Source: Saprospiraceae bacterium | GTDB lineage: Bacteria; Bacteroidota; Bacteroidia; Chitinophagales; Saprospiraceae | Assembly: GCA_020629715.1 (NCBI GenBank) | Contig: JAHDCU010000002.1 | Span: forward strand, 372,001-436,000 | DNA: 64,000 bases | Direction: 5' to 3' | Shown: positions 36,315 to 45,771 of the stretch, one piece after another | How the letters are laid out: every line of letters starts with the position of its first letter | Position numbering within the stretch: the first letter of the stretch is position 1 | Translations under genes and position numbers: made by a program | The notes under the pieces: generated by a model | Databases searched by the model: none | What the model was told of the DNA's origin: nothing | Seen by the model: the letters and a program-made list of their open reading frames with translations, nothing else

Positions 36315-36749
36315 TTAGATAAACTTAAGATCAATTCGAAAACTGTCACAGACAAAGGAATCTAGTATTACATAATCTCCAGAGATTGGTTCATATTCTT
36401 CATCAAATCTGAATGTAGTAGAATGACCTTCAATATTTAAATAAGTTTTGAAGTATACATTGGTGAAATTTTTATTAATCCTTCGAATTATAAGATAAGT
36501 AACTGATTGATCTGATAGATCTACTGGAAAGTAATAGTTCTTATGAAACACTAAAGCCCAGAAGCTCTTATTAATTTTTTCTATTTCGTTTTGATACTCT
36601 TCTTTAAAGGATCTTTCGAGACCGCTACATTTCAGTTCTTGAAGAATCCAATATGAATCAGAAATTAAACTAAATTTTGAATCCTTGTCTAATACTTTTA
36701 ATGTGATATTGTCGTATATAACGTTCAGGTTAACTATAATCTCAATCAT
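36315..36749 (-). CDS. Candidate immunity protein to the upstream toxin
   Basis: 144 residues, no signal peptide, no membrane segment, mixed alpha/beta by eye with many aromatic residues (SYWILQELKC, SFWALVFHKNYYFPVDL, FRFDEEYEPISGDYVILD). No family recognised. It starts 34 bases after the stop of the toxin-like lipoprotein on the same strand, and no other gene follows for over 300 bases. Family knowledge: polymorphic toxin genes are followed directly by a small cytoplasmic immunity gene that is often unique. Inference: this is that gene. Its low GC and lack of recognisable relatives fit. Confidence 0.6.
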   Translation of the reverse strand: MIEIIVNLNVIYDNITLKVLDKDSKFSLISDSYWILQELKCSGLERSFKEEYQNEIEKINKSFWALVFHKNYYFPVDLSDQSVTYLIIRRINKNFTNVYFKTYLNIEGHSTTFRFDEEYEPISGDYVILDSFVCDSFRIDLKFI

Positions 36750-36783
36750 TCATAAGGTTTTTTATGTTAGGCGGAGCTAAATA

Positions 36784-38964
36784 TTATTTTGGAAAAGCTG
36801 TTATTACATTATTAGTGTTAGGATCAAACACTAATTTGAGGTTTTGGAGAGTTGAGCCATTCCCAAACTTACCTCCCTGCTTACCAATATTTTTTTGAAG
36901 ATTTATTATAATTTCTACGTTGCCAAAACCGTTAGTTGTGTTACTTATTATATTTGAGTTATTCTTGAATAGTACATATGCTTCATCTATAATCCCAACA
37001 ACATCACTAGGATCATCGAAAATCCCATGAATAGGTTTATTTAAATTGTCAACAGTATGTCTATGTACATGAGAAAGTGCACTCTCCGTATGGTTCAAAG
37101 AAGAATAGTATCTTCTGGCGTAGTTTAAACCTTGTTTAGATTGTAATAAATTATCTGATAATTTTAGAGTGTTACGAACCGCTTTTGATCCTCCGACCCA
37201 TGTCCCTGCAAAAGGAATTAATGAAGCACCTGAAATAGCTCCATTAGTGTAATCACCTTCGCCGAAATACCAAATGGAGTTAATGCCATCAAATACTTCA
37301 CCTGCAACTGGTATTAAACCCATGTAGTTTAGTATGTCGTGCCCACTATTATAAATTGCCAGTGATACTTGTTCAAGAAGATGAGCTTCAACTGGTAATT
37401 CATGCTTATAGATTTGACGCCACTGATTAGGATTTACAGTTTCATCATATTTAAAATGGACAATATCATCATCTTCAAAAGATTTTTGTCTTTCGTAATA
37501 CCAAATTCCATCAATTCGTTGAGTTAATCCTCCGTAACCATATAGATTGTAAAAAGTCGTCTCTTCTCCTGTACTTGAAATATGGGCTGTAGCATAATCA
37601 AGCATAACTTTATTTAAAACTAATCGATAATTAAATAAGGCTTCCACTACCGTTTCGGCGTATTCCTCTGGGTGAGAACAGTTTATTTCCTCGTTTAGCT
37701 CTAGTGATGAGGCGGTTGCAGTTACTAAACTCCATTCAATTTTATTCAAATCGAGATCATATGATTCCTCGAATTCATTCATGGATTCACAATAGCAATC
37801 TATTTGATCTTTTGCAATACAGTTGCTAGGATTACTGATAGTATTGAGAAAAAGCTGAGGGCATGTAAAATAATATTCTGCATATGCTGTAGTATTTTGT
37901 TGGGCTTCTTCTTCTGAACTTGCTTGCAGACATTCATCTTCATAGGATTCCCAAGAGGTACAAAATGAGCTATCATCAAATTCTGAATTTTCATTTCCGC
38001 CTGATAATAAATCAATATCTAGAGTAGATCCCAAGCCTTCACAATTGTCCAACTTCATCTCTATTAAATCAAGATCTGACAATAAGCCAATTTCAACAAG
38101 AGTCTCTATACAATCCCAAATAGAATTGGAACTTTTATTTACTTCTATCGCATCTACATCAATCTCCTGACCACCTTTAGGGCATGGTACTCGCTTAAAT
38201 ACATTGGGTTTATTGGTGCATCTACATTTTGGATAAGCACCGTAACCACCAGGATGACTAACACATCCACATACCAACATATAACATTCTTTTCCACCTC
38301 CCGATCCACCACCATTCCCAGGATTTCCTGCACCTCCAGTACCCCCAGTACCTCCATCAGATCCTCCATTACTTCCTGAATCACTTATGTCTTCTAAAAG
38401 ATCTAAACAATCTTTAATCTCTTCCCAGATAATGTCTGAATCGTTACTCTTTTTTATATAATCTTTGATCTTGTAAAGTTTGGCACTTTTTATTAGGTCG
38501 ATCATATTATCTCTATGTTCTACATCGGCTTCCTTATTGATTTCGATTCTTAGAACTCCACTATTCAAAATGTCATAATTTTTGTCTGTTATTATAACTA
38601 ATTTAACTAGTGCAAAAGGCTCACGGACCCAGTTTACGGTTAACGAAACAGTTTCATTTATTTCGTCATATACTTCAATAACTCGATTATCCTTTAGCTT
38701 CTTGAGATCTTTAGTGCCTACTAATATTTCTAACTCTCTAAAAAACAAATTTAATTGTTCATAATCCTCCAAACGACGAATCTCCATATCTTCCTCCGTA
38801 CCCCCACGGCTTTTTGCCAAGAAATGAGCTACACTTAATGAATTAGGATGAAAAGAATGATCAGCTAAGATTTGATATTCCTCGTCATTTCTTTCGTTTA
38901 AAACTGATTCGTTTGAGCAAGAAAGTAAGACTAACATTAATAAGAAAAGAGTAATTCTATACAT
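36784..38964 (-). CDS. Lipoprotein polymorphic toxin with pretoxin-like region and C-terminal nuclease-like domain
   Basis: 726 residues. Lipobox LLSC puts the mature N-terminus at Cys16. A Gly-rich linker (about 196-224) leads to a Cys-rich patch (VCGCVSH, CRCTNK) and a conserved carrier domain shared with 1-1824 (IWDCIETLVEIGL; LDNCEGLGSTLDIDL). At about 530-600 comes LIPVAGEVFDGINSIWY with GDYTNGAISGASLIPFAG, which resembles the pretoxin hydrophobic linker placed before the toxin in many polymorphic toxins. The last 100 residues (HVHRHTVDNLNKPIHGIF, IGKQGGKFG, final NVITAFP) have the paired-histidine and TAFP look of small secreted RNases of the BECR/EndoU-like kind; this fold call is tentative. 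A small gene follows 34 bases later. Confidence 0.75.
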   Translation of the reverse strand: MYRITLFLLMLVLLSCSNESVLNERNDEEYQILADHSFHPNSLSVAHFLAKSRGGTEEDMEIRRLEDYEQLNLFFRELEILVGTKDLKKLKDNRVIEVYDEINETVSLTVNWVREPFALVKLVIITDKNYDILNSGVLRIEINKEADVEHRDNMIDLIKSAKLYKIKDYIKKSNDSDIIWEEIKDCLDLLEDISDSGSNGGSDGGTGGTGGAGNPGNGGGSGGGKECYMLVCGCVSHPGGYGAYPKCRCTNKPNVFKRVPCPKGGQEIDVDAIEVNKSSNSIWDCIETLVEIGLLSDLDLIEMKLDNCEGLGSTLDIDLLSGGNENSEFDDSSFCTSWESYEDECLQASSEEEAQQNTTAYAEYYFTCPQLFLNTISNPSNCIAKDQIDCYCESMNEFEESYDLDLNKIEWSLVTATASSLELNEEINCSHPEEYAETVVEALFNYRLVLNKVMLDYATAHISSTGEETTFYNLYGYGGLTQRIDGIWYYERQKSFEDDDIVHFKYDETVNPNQWRQIYKHELPVEAHLLEQVSLAIYNSGHDILNYMGLIPVAGEVFDGINSIWYFGEGDYTNGAISGASLIPFAGTWVGGSKAVRNTLKLSDNLLQSKQGLNYARRYYSSLNHTESALSHVHRHTVDNLNKPIHGIFDDPSDVVGIIDEAYVLFKNNSNIISNTTNGFGNVEIIINLQKNIGKQGGKFGNGSTLQNLKLVFDPNTNNVITAFPK

Positions 38965-38992
38965 AACTTAGATTCTTTTTTTCAAAAATACC

Positions 38993-39000
38993 TACTTCTG
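38993..39000 (-). promoter_or_regulatory. Candidate -7 promoter box for the toxin-immunity pair
   Basis: The minus strand reads TATTTTTG, matching TAnnTTTG, 28 bases before the ATG at 38964. No good -33 element was found. Confidence 0.4.
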
Positions 39001-39113
39001 ACCTTTTATGAAATAGCCTCATAAAGGTATTATTCAAAAAGAAAAAATCATATATATTAATTTATTAATAACAACGATCATGACCAATTCAAGAAAGGCT
39101 AGTTAAACCTTAT

Positions 39114-40259
39114 CTACAACATCCCAAGAGCCTTATCCAAATCAGCAATAAGGTCATCAGCATCCTCTACTCCAACACTCAGTCTTATCAAAGAATCAGT
39201 CAAACCAACTTTCATACGCTCTTCCCTAGGAATAGACGCATGTGTCATACTGGCGGGATGCCCGATCAAAGATTCTACACCGCCTAAAGATTCGGCAAGC
39301 GAAAACAGATGCGTATTACTCAATACTTTAACCGCAGCCGCTTCAGTATTTTGCTCTAGATCAAATGATACCATACCACCAAAGTCTTTCATTTGACTCT
39401 TTGCTACTTCATGATTTGGATGAGAGGCTATTCCAGGATAATATACCTTAGAAACAGCCTTATGCCCTTGAAGAAACTCCGCAACTTTAGCTGCATTTTC
39501 ACAAGATCGCTGTACTCTTAGATGCAGTGTTTTTATACCTCGCAATATCAAAAAACAATCTTGTGGGCCAGGTACAGCGCCAACCGCATTTTGTAAAAAT
39601 CTCAGCTGATCACCGAGTTCTTTTTCTTTAGAAATCACCACTCCATGTACCACATCACTATGCCCGCCCAAATATTTAGTCGCAGAATGAACTACCAAAT
39701 CAGCACCCAAATCAATTGGATTTTGCAAGTATGGACTTGCAAAGGTATTATCAGCTACGACAATAATATCCTTACCATTCAGCTTTTGGGCTACAGCTTT
39801 GATATCGATAATGTTTAGCATGGGATTGGTCGGAGTCTCTATCCATACCATCCTTGTATTTTCAGTAAGATGATCTTCTACATTACCGCCAGCGCTAAGG
39901 TTTACAAACTTGAAAGTAATACCGTACTTACCGAATACCCGCTGCATAAGACGGTACGTACCGCCATAAAGATCATTCGTAGAAATGACTTCATCGCCTG
40001 GTTTCAGAAGCTTAAGAATGGCATCAGTAGCTGCTAATCCACTTCCGTAACAGATGGCTTGATTTCCATTTTCAAGCGCTGCAAGATTTTCTTCTAGGAC
40101 CGATCTAGTTGGATTCTGAGTACGTGCATACTCAAAGCCTTTATGCTCTCCTGGACTGTCTTGTACATAAGTTGACGTCTGAAATATAGGCGTCATGATA
40201 GCACCAGTAGAAGGATCTGGATGTACTCCAGCATGTATTACTTTAGTATTGAATTTCAT
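39114..40259 (-). CDS. Cystathionine gamma-synthase/lyase family PLP enzyme
   Basis: 381 residues. The PLP lysine is in SATKYLGGHSDVVHG, with the upstream YGSGLAA and STNDLYGGTYR blocks and the C-terminal SLGGVESLIGHPASMTHASIP typical of the Cys/Met metabolism family. Both cystathionine gamma-synthase (metB) and gamma-lyase (mccB) share these motifs, so the direction (methionine synthesis or cysteine formation) is not fixed. Cytoplasmic tetramer by family. Upstream (40260-40490) I see no riboswitch that I recognise. Confidence 0.9.
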   Translation of the reverse strand: MKFNTKVIHAGVHPDPSTGAIMTPIFQTSTYVQDSPGEHKGFEYARTQNPTRSVLEENLAALENGNQAICYGSGLAATDAILKLLKPGDEVISTNDLYGGTYRLMQRVFGKYGITFKFVNLSAGGNVEDHLTENTRMVWIETPTNPMLNIIDIKAVAQKLNGKDIIVVADNTFASPYLQNPIDLGADLVVHSATKYLGGHSDVVHGVVISKEKELGDQLRFLQNAVGAVPGPQDCFLILRGIKTLHLRVQRSCENAAKVAEFLQGHKAVSKVYYPGIASHPNHEVAKSQMKDFGGMVSFDLEQNTEAAAVKVLSNTHLFSLAESLGGVESLIGHPASMTHASIPREERMKVGLTDSLIRLSVGVEDADDLIADLDKALGML

Positions 40260-40490
40260 GTATTAAAATTTTATTGAGCTTCGCAATTTCCAAAAAAAAG
40301 TTTTTCTACATGGAACCGCTTACCTCTCACATAATCTTTTATAAAATGTCTTCGACAAAATATTTTAAAATAAGATCATGATCGTTCATATCAATCCTTT
40401 TTTAAGGTTTAATGAAGGAGTATCGTATTTGAGTACCCAAATGTTTTGATGGCAATTCCGAAAGTCAAAATTTGTCCGCAAATGCACATC

Positions 40491-41477
40491 TTATGCATTC
40501 ACATACATGACCTCTTTCACTGCTTGTATCACTTTAGTTGGGTTTGGGAGATACTCTTCTACTAATGTAGGTGCATAAGGCAATGAAGTATCCGCAGAGT
40601 TCACTCTTACCACTGGCGCATCTAGATAATCAAACGCATATTTTTGTACCTCGTATGCTACCTCAGAAGATACTCCTGCGAAAGGCCAAGCTTCATCTAC
40701 CACAACTACTCTATTCGTCTTTTTGACAGACTCTACTATCGTGTGATAGTCCAATGGTCTGATCGTACGTAAGTCAATTACTTCTGCACTGATGCCCTCT
40801 TTTTCTAACTCTGTTGCTGCAGTTTTTACAACCTCCATCATTTTGTTATAAGATACGATGGTCACATCAGTACCTTCTTTTCTTACGGCTGCTTTACCAA
40901 TAGGTACTAGATATTCTTCTTCTGGCACTTCTCCTTTTAGACCATACATGATTTCTGATTCCATAAAACAAATTGGATCGTTATCTCGTATAGCGGACTT
41001 CATCAATCCTTTAGTATCGTATGGATCTACACAAGATATCACTTTAAGTCCTGGACAGTTTGCCATCCAGCTTTCGAAGGTCTGACTATGCTGCTGCGCT
41101 AATTGCCCTGCAGAACCAGAAGGACCTCTAAATACTATCGGGCAAGAAAACTGACCTGCCGATTGCGAGAGAGTCTTAGCTGCATTATTGACTATTTGAT
41201 CAAAAGCTAAGATTGCAAAATTCCATGTCATGAACTCTACGATAGGTCTAAGTCCATTCATCGCAGCTCCTACACCTATACCTGCAAATCCTAGCTCTGC
41301 AATAGGAGTATCGATCACTCGCTTAGGACCAAACTCATCAAGCATTCCTTTACTGACCTTGTAAGCACCGTTATATTCAGCCACTTCTTCGCCCATGAGG
41401 AAGACAGATTCATCACGACGCATCTCTTCTGACATAGCCTCTCCTATAGCATCTCTAAGTGTAATTATTCTTGACAT
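40491..41477 (-). CDS. pdhB: Pyruvate dehydrogenase E1 component, beta subunit
   Basis: 328 residues. Transketolase-pyrimidine and C-terminal domains are present: GEEVAEYNGAYKVSKG, RVIDTPIAELGFAGIGVGAAM, EFMTWNFAILAFDQI, then IDLRTIRPLDYHTI. With the alpha subunit it decarboxylates pyruvate with thiamine diphosphate and passes acetyl to lipoamide of E2. The alpha subunit and E2 are not adjacent, so it is a separated subunit gene as in many Bacteroidota. Branched-chain E1 beta is the alternative, but the wording is pyruvate-type. LipB at 55283 supports lipoylation of its complex. Confidence 0.9.
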   Translation of the reverse strand: MSRIITLRDAIGEAMSEEMRRDESVFLMGEEVAEYNGAYKVSKGMLDEFGPKRVIDTPIAELGFAGIGVGAAMNGLRPIVEFMTWNFAILAFDQIVNNAAKTLSQSAGQFSCPIVFRGPSGSAGQLAQQHSQTFESWMANCPGLKVISCVDPYDTKGLMKSAIRDNDPICFMESEIMYGLKGEVPEEEYLVPIGKAAVRKEGTDVTIVSYNKMMEVVKTAATELEKEGISAEVIDLRTIRPLDYHTIVESVKKTNRVVVVDEAWPFAGVSSEVAYEVQKYAFDYLDAPVVRVNSADTSLPYAPTLVEEYLPNPTKVIQAVKEVMYVNA

Positions 41478-41552
41478 GGATCTTGTTTTTTATTATCAGT
41501 CGCAAAAATATAAAAGTATTAACGGTAATCAGAGTCCGTGGTTGGGAAAAAC

Positions 41553-42887
41553 TTATTCTTTATGAGAAAAGTAGACTTTCAAATCAAAAGCACCAAAAGT
41601 ACCACTTGACATAAACAAGAGCGTATTACCTTTACTTTCAAGGGTATTAATATATTGATGCATTTCTGCTTTTTCTTTGATGACCTTTAGATTTGGATGC
41701 TGAAAAGCTTTTAAAATCAACTCAGGATCTATATCTGGGCGATTTTTCATCTTGAGTGTATGTTCATCATAGAATACAACTGCAATATCTGCGGCGTTCA
41801 AGCTATGGTTATATTCAGGTAGAAAATCTTGATTGAGACTAGAAAAAGTATGTAGTTCAAGACAGGCCACAAGTGGTCTACTGGGAAATCGAGATTTGAC
41901 CGCCGCCGTCGTTGCTTTTACTTTGGAAGGGGCATGAGCAAAATCAAGAAATATATCTGTACTCTCGTTTGAATGAAGTAATTGCAGCCTTTTAGCAGCA
42001 CCTCTAAATGTGGTCATCGCCTCTAAAAAGGATCGATCATCAATACCTAACTCTGCACATACAAGATACGCAGCTTCAAGATTTTGCATGTTATGAGCAC
42101 CAAATATTTGTAGACTTACACCTTTATCACCAAAGCTGACCTCTCCACGTTCATTTTGATAAAACCCCGAGTATCCTTGTTTTTTTCCTAAAAAAGATGA
42201 TGCAGCTTCCTCTATCAATACTGTGTTATAATAGAACAGAACTCCGTCTGTGGAAATGCTTTTCGCGAAAAGCGAAAATTGATTTTTATACTCATCAAAA
42301 GAAGGGAATACATTAATATGATCCCAAGCAATCCCTGTGATGACGGCTATTTCAGGATGATAATGTAGAAATTTTGGTTTGCGATCAATTGGAGAACTCA
42401 GATATTCATCACCCTCAATCACTATGATAGGTGCATCACTCAACTGTGCCATATGATCAAACCCCTCTAGCTGAGCTCCTACAAGGTAGTCAAATGCTAT
42501 TTCTTGACTCTTCAAAACATGCAAAATCATGGAAGTCGTTGTCGTTTTGCCATGCGATCCACCAATGACAATCCTCTTTTTATTCTTGGATTGTAAAGCT
42601 ATAAACTCGGGATAAGAGTATATTTCTATACCTAATTCCTGTGCTTTGATCAGTTCTGGATTATCCACTTTAGCATGCATGCCTAGTATCACTGCATCTA
42701 TGAACTTATCTATGCGATCTTCATCCCACCCGAAGGAATCAGGTAATAATCCCGCATTTTGCAATCGTGATCGAGACGGCTCATATATCTCATCGTCTGA
42801 GCCGGTAACGGTATGTCCGTTTTTATGTAGAGCGAGTGCAATATTGTGCATGGCGGCTCCTCCGATGGCAATTAAGTGTATGCGCAT
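41553..42887 (-). CDS. mpl: Mpl-like UDP-MurNAc:tripeptide ligase
   Basis: 444 residues, Mur-ligase fold. N-terminal Rossmann motif IHLIAIGGAAMHNIALAL, ATP loop GGSHGKTTTTSM, central VIEGDEYLSSPIDRKPKF and ITGIAWDHINVFPSF, and C-terminal FLDFAHAPSKV. The EYLSS and HINVF wording separates Mpl from MurC. It reattaches the recycled L-Ala-D-Glu-meso-Dap tripeptide to UDP-MurNAc in peptidoglycan recycling. Cytoplasmic. Divergent from the small lipoprotein gene at 43001. Confidence 0.9.
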   Translation of the reverse strand: MRIHLIAIGGAAMHNIALALHKNGHTVTGSDDEIYEPSRSRLQNAGLLPDSFGWDEDRIDKFIDAVILGMHAKVDNPELIKAQELGIEIYSYPEFIALQSKNKKRIVIGGSHGKTTTTSMILHVLKSQEIAFDYLVGAQLEGFDHMAQLSDAPIIVIEGDEYLSSPIDRKPKFLHYHPEIAVITGIAWDHINVFPSFDEYKNQFSLFAKSISTDGVLFYYNTVLIEEAASSFLGKKQGYSGFYQNERGEVSFGDKGVSLQIFGAHNMQNLEAAYLVCAELGIDDRSFLEAMTTFRGAAKRLQLLHSNESTDIFLDFAHAPSKVKATTAAVKSRFPSRPLVACLELHTFSSLNQDFLPEYNHSLNAADIAVVFYDEHTLKMKNRPDIDPELILKAFQHPNLKVIKEKAEMHQYINTLESKGNTLLFMSSGTFGAFDLKVYFSHKE

Positions 42888-43000
42888 AAACTAAAAAGTG
42901 ATTGTTGTCGTTAATATGTCTCGAAGTGTAAAGGTATTTAAATGATATGTAAAATATTTCTAATACTTTTACAGCTCGGAATTCGCTTAAAATTGAACAT

Positions 43001-43150
43001 ATGAAAAATCGAAATGGACTAAAGGGACTTAGCTGGTTTTTTGCACTTGCAATTATTGTATCAGTCATGAGTTCTTGTAACCGAGGTGGACAAGGGTGCC
43101 CAAACAACTTTAAAATCAATCCTATTACAAGTATTTCATTGCTGAAATAA
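43001..43150 (+). CDS. Small lipoprotein, 49 residues
   Basis: ATG at 43001 to TAA at 43150. A basic N-terminus and a hydrophobic helix (LSWFFALAIIVSVM) end in the lipobox SSC, with only about 23 residues after the Cys, including GGQGCPNNF. Tiny lipoproteins with a CP dipeptide are common beside redox and tRNA genes in Bacteroidota. It ends 5 bases before the ytxJ ATG, so it is the first gene of that operon. Function unknown. Confidence 0.7.
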   Translation: MKNRNGLKGLSWFFALAIIVSVMSSCNRGGQGCPNNFKINPITSISLLK

Positions 43151-43155
43151 GGGTT

Positions 43156-43512
43156 ATGAATCATTGGATCGCTTTAGACTCTCCTGAGTCTTTGCATTCT
43201 TTGACTGAAAAGTCAAAGGATAAAACATGTTTAATACTAAAACATAGTACCACTTGTCCTATATCTGGAATGGCCAAACTGAGGCTTGAAGACCACATAG
43301 ACGAACTTTCTGAGCCATTGGAGCTCTACTATCTTGATCTATTGAGTTATCGAGCTCTTTCTAATGCCATAGCAGAACAGTTTAATGTTCATCACGAGTC
43401 TCCTCAGGTTTTACTGATCAAAAATGGAGAATGCTTTTTTGATACATCTCACTTTGATATCACGGTGTCAGAAATCAATGAAGCTTTAGCTTATCAAAAT
43501 GAACAAGCCTAA
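43156..43512 (+). CDS. ytxJ: YtxJ-like monothiol bacilliredoxin
   Basis: 118 residues, thioredoxin fold. The family motif KHSTTCPIS places the single active-site cysteine at about residue 34, where YtxJ proteins usually have a Cys-Ser/Pro pair. The LDLLSYRALSNAIAEQF helix and the VHHESPQVLLI cis-Pro loop are standard. Family knowledge: it removes bacillithiol from mixed disulfides in organisms that make bacillithiol, including many Bacteroidota. Overlaps mnmD by 14 bases. Confidence 0.85.
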   Translation: MNHWIALDSPESLHSLTEKSKDKTCLILKHSTTCPISGMAKLRLEDHIDELSEPLELYYLDLLSYRALSNAIAEQFNVHHESPQVLLIKNGECFFDTSHFDITVSEINEALAYQNEQA

Positions 43513-44179
43513 TAACGAGATCATACAATCTCAAGATGGTTCTCATACCTTGATGAGTGGTCAATTTGAGACTACTTACCACAGTACTCATGGCGCTATA
43601 CAAGAAAGTAATCATGTATTTATAAAAGCAGGATTAGATTATCTTGTAGACATTAAGCCTGATGATAAACCCATCCGTATATTTGAAATGGGTTTTGGTA
43701 CTGGACTAAATGCCTTACTTGCTTTGTTATGGGCTGGTAAACATCAACGGACCATCATATATCATAGCATCGAGGCTTATCCAATAGAAGAAAACACTTG
43801 GAAATCTATTAATTATCCCAATTTGCTAGATATTGAGCCTCGGCGCTTTCATCATTTACATGAGGCTCCGTGGGATCAGATCTGTGAGATTTCCCCTTGC
43901 TTTCATTTACACAAAATATCCTCTCCAATTGAAGAATTAGACCTCAATCAGGATATCGACTTGGTATTTTATGATGCTTTTGGGCCAGGCACTCAAGAAG
44001 AGCTTTGGCGTCCACCAGTGCTGAATATTGCGACAGATCTCATCGTACAAGATGGCGTATTGGTCACCTATTGTGCTCAAGGTGCATTCCGCAGGCATCT
44101 CATCGCTTTGGGGTTTGATGTAGATAGACTTGAAGGCCCTCCAGGTAAAAGGCAAATGATACGGGCGGTGAAAAGTTAA
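43499..44179 (+). CDS. mnmD: tRNA 5-methylaminomethyl-2-thiouridine methyltransferase MnmD
   Basis: 226 residues. SAM-binding motif EMGFGTGLNALLAL, then ADXF-like LVFYDAFGPGTQEELWRPPVL, and the C-terminal VTYCAQGAFRRHLIALGF and LEGPPGKRQMIRA that define the MnmC2/MnmD family. It methylates nm5s2U34 in tRNA; the oxidase MnmC1 domain is absent, as in other stand-alone MnmD proteins. Last gene of the ytxJ operon. Confidence 0.93.
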   Translation: MNKPNNEIIQSQDGSHTLMSGQFETTYHSTHGAIQESNHVFIKAGLDYLVDIKPDDKPIRIFEMGFGTGLNALLALLWAGKHQRTIIYHSIEAYPIEENTWKSINYPNLLDIEPRRFHHLHEAPWDQICEISPCFHLHKISSPIEELDLNQDIDLVFYDAFGPGTQEELWRPPVLNIATDLIVQDGVLVTYCAQGAFRRHLIALGFDVDRLEGPPGKRQMIRAVKS

Positions 44180-44246
44180 GGTGTTAAGGTGTTAAGGTGA
44201 AGCTACTTATTGTCATTTCCTATCGAGCGAAGCCGAGATATCTTTT
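44175..44246. repeat. Short tandem repeat plus palindrome-type intergenic element
   Basis: Three copies of a 9-base unit (GTTAAGGTG type) lie at 44175-44199. They are followed by TGTCATTTCC and TCGAGCGAAGCCGAGAT at 44211-44240, which resembles a repeat family common between genes in Bacteroidota. Copy number elsewhere in the genome cannot be seen. The rest of the gap to 44446 shows nothing. Confidence 0.45.
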
Positions 44247-44445
44247 AATTTAATCCTCCAAAAAGCTGATAATCATTTTTAAACTTTTCAAAAGGCAGTA
44301 TGTTTCTTTCCACTAAAACAACTACTCTTTTTCCAAACAGATCCTAAGAGCTAGATTTGAAATACTGGGCTCTTTTTACACCAATCCTAAAAGCTCATTT
44401 CTTATACCAATTTCTAATCCCTATTTTCACATCAAATAGCTTTAC

Positions 44446-45762
44446 ATGAAAAAACTAGCACTGCATTGGCAGATATTGATAGGGATGGTATTGGGAGTTG
44501 TATTTGGGATAGTAATGTCCAAATTTTCTTTTGGTGCTGAATTAATTAATGATTGGATACGTCCATTGGGCAAGATATTCATCAATTTACTTAAGCTGAT
44601 TGCAATTCCACTAATTATTGCGTCTCTTCTCAAAGGAATTTCTGACCTCAAGGATATCTCTAAGTTTTCTCAGATTGGTGGTCGTACGATTGTCTTATAT
44701 ATGATTTCTACGGTTATAGCGATCTCTATCGGACTTACCGTGGTCAATATTGTTCAACCTGGCAACTCGATTGGTCAAGAGACCTTAGATCGATTGGCAT
44801 CGGAAAACTCCGCTGCAGCTGGAGCTAAAGTCACCGCGGCACAGGCGCAGGGTGAGACTGGACCATTACAGTTTATAGTTGATATGGTACCTGATAATAT
44901 ATTTGCAGCCGCAAGTAGCAATGGGAGTATGCTACAGGTTATTTTCTTTATTGTATTTTTTGGTATCAGTATGCTGCTGATTGAAGAAAAAGCTCGCATG
45001 CCTGTCAAGGCCTTTTTTGACAGTGTCAATGATATCATATTAAAGATGGTAGATCTTATTATGCTCCTGGCACCATATGCGGTATTTGCTCTGCTGGCTG
45101 CTCTCATGGTAGAAGCTCCTGATGGCGATATCTTGGTGGCACTTGCATGGTATGCTGTTTCGGTGATCATAGGATTAGCTTGCATGCTTGGTATCTATAT
45201 CACCGTGGTAGCTCTTTATACTAAAAAGTCTCCATCATTTTTCCTTAAAGGGATCAGCCCTGCACAATTACTTGCTTTTTCTACGAGCTCAAGTGCTGCT
45301 ACCCTACCCGTAACAATGGAACGAGTAGAAGAGCATCTTGGAGTAGAAAAGGAAGTCACATCATTCGTATGTCCAGTCGGTGCTACCATCAATATGGATG
45401 GCACTAGCTTATATCAGGCTGTGGCTGCCGTATTTATATGTCAAGCACTAAATTTTGATTTGACCTTTGGAGATCAGCTCACTATTATATTGACTGCAAC
45501 TTTGGCTTCTATTGGCTCTGCCGCAGTACCAGGTGCAGGCATGGTGATGCTCGTCATTGTATTAGAAGCCGTCGGTCTTCCAGCTGAGTACTTGGCTATA
45601 GGGCTAGCCCTTGTTTTTGCCGTAGATCGTCCTCTTGATATGTTACGAACTACTATAAATGTCTCAGGAGATGCTACCGTAGCTATGGTGGTCGGCAAAT
45701 CTATAGGTAAATTAGGAGAACCAAAAGCTCAAAATTGGGATGATCATTTAGAAAACGTTTAA
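44446..45762 (+). CDS. Dicarboxylate/amino acid:cation symporter (DAACS family)
   Basis: 438 residues, eight or more hydrophobic segments. Family signatures are SSSAATLPVT (the reentrant serine-rich loop) and INMDGTSLYQAVAAVF (the NMDGT motif that binds sodium and substrate), then AVPGAGMVML and AVDRPLDMLRTTINV. Members take up glutamate, aspartate or C4-dicarboxylates with sodium or protons at the inner membrane. First gene of the operon 44446-50976. Confidence 0.93.
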   Translation: MKKLALHWQILIGMVLGVVFGIVMSKFSFGAELINDWIRPLGKIFINLLKLIAIPLIIASLLKGISDLKDISKFSQIGGRTIVLYMISTVIAISIGLTVVNIVQPGNSIGQETLDRLASENSAAAGAKVTAAQAQGETGPLQFIVDMVPDNIFAAASSNGSMLQVIFFIVFFGISMLLIEEKARMPVKAFFDSVNDIILKMVDLIMLLAPYAVFALLAALMVEAPDGDILVALAWYAVSVIIGLACMLGIYITVVALYTKKSPSFFLKGISPAQLLAFSTSSSAATLPVTMERVEEHLGVEKEVTSFVCPVGATINMDGTSLYQAVAAVFICQALNFDLTFGDQLTIILTATLASIGSAAVPGAGMVMLVIVLEAVGLPAEYLAIGLALVFAVDRPLDMLRTTINVSGDATVAMVVGKSIGKLGEPKAQNWDDHLENV

Positions 45763-45771
45763 GACAGATTG

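Noticed and set aside
40260-40490. SAM riboswitch upstream of the cystathionine enzyme
   Set aside because: No recognisable aptamer core was found by eye.
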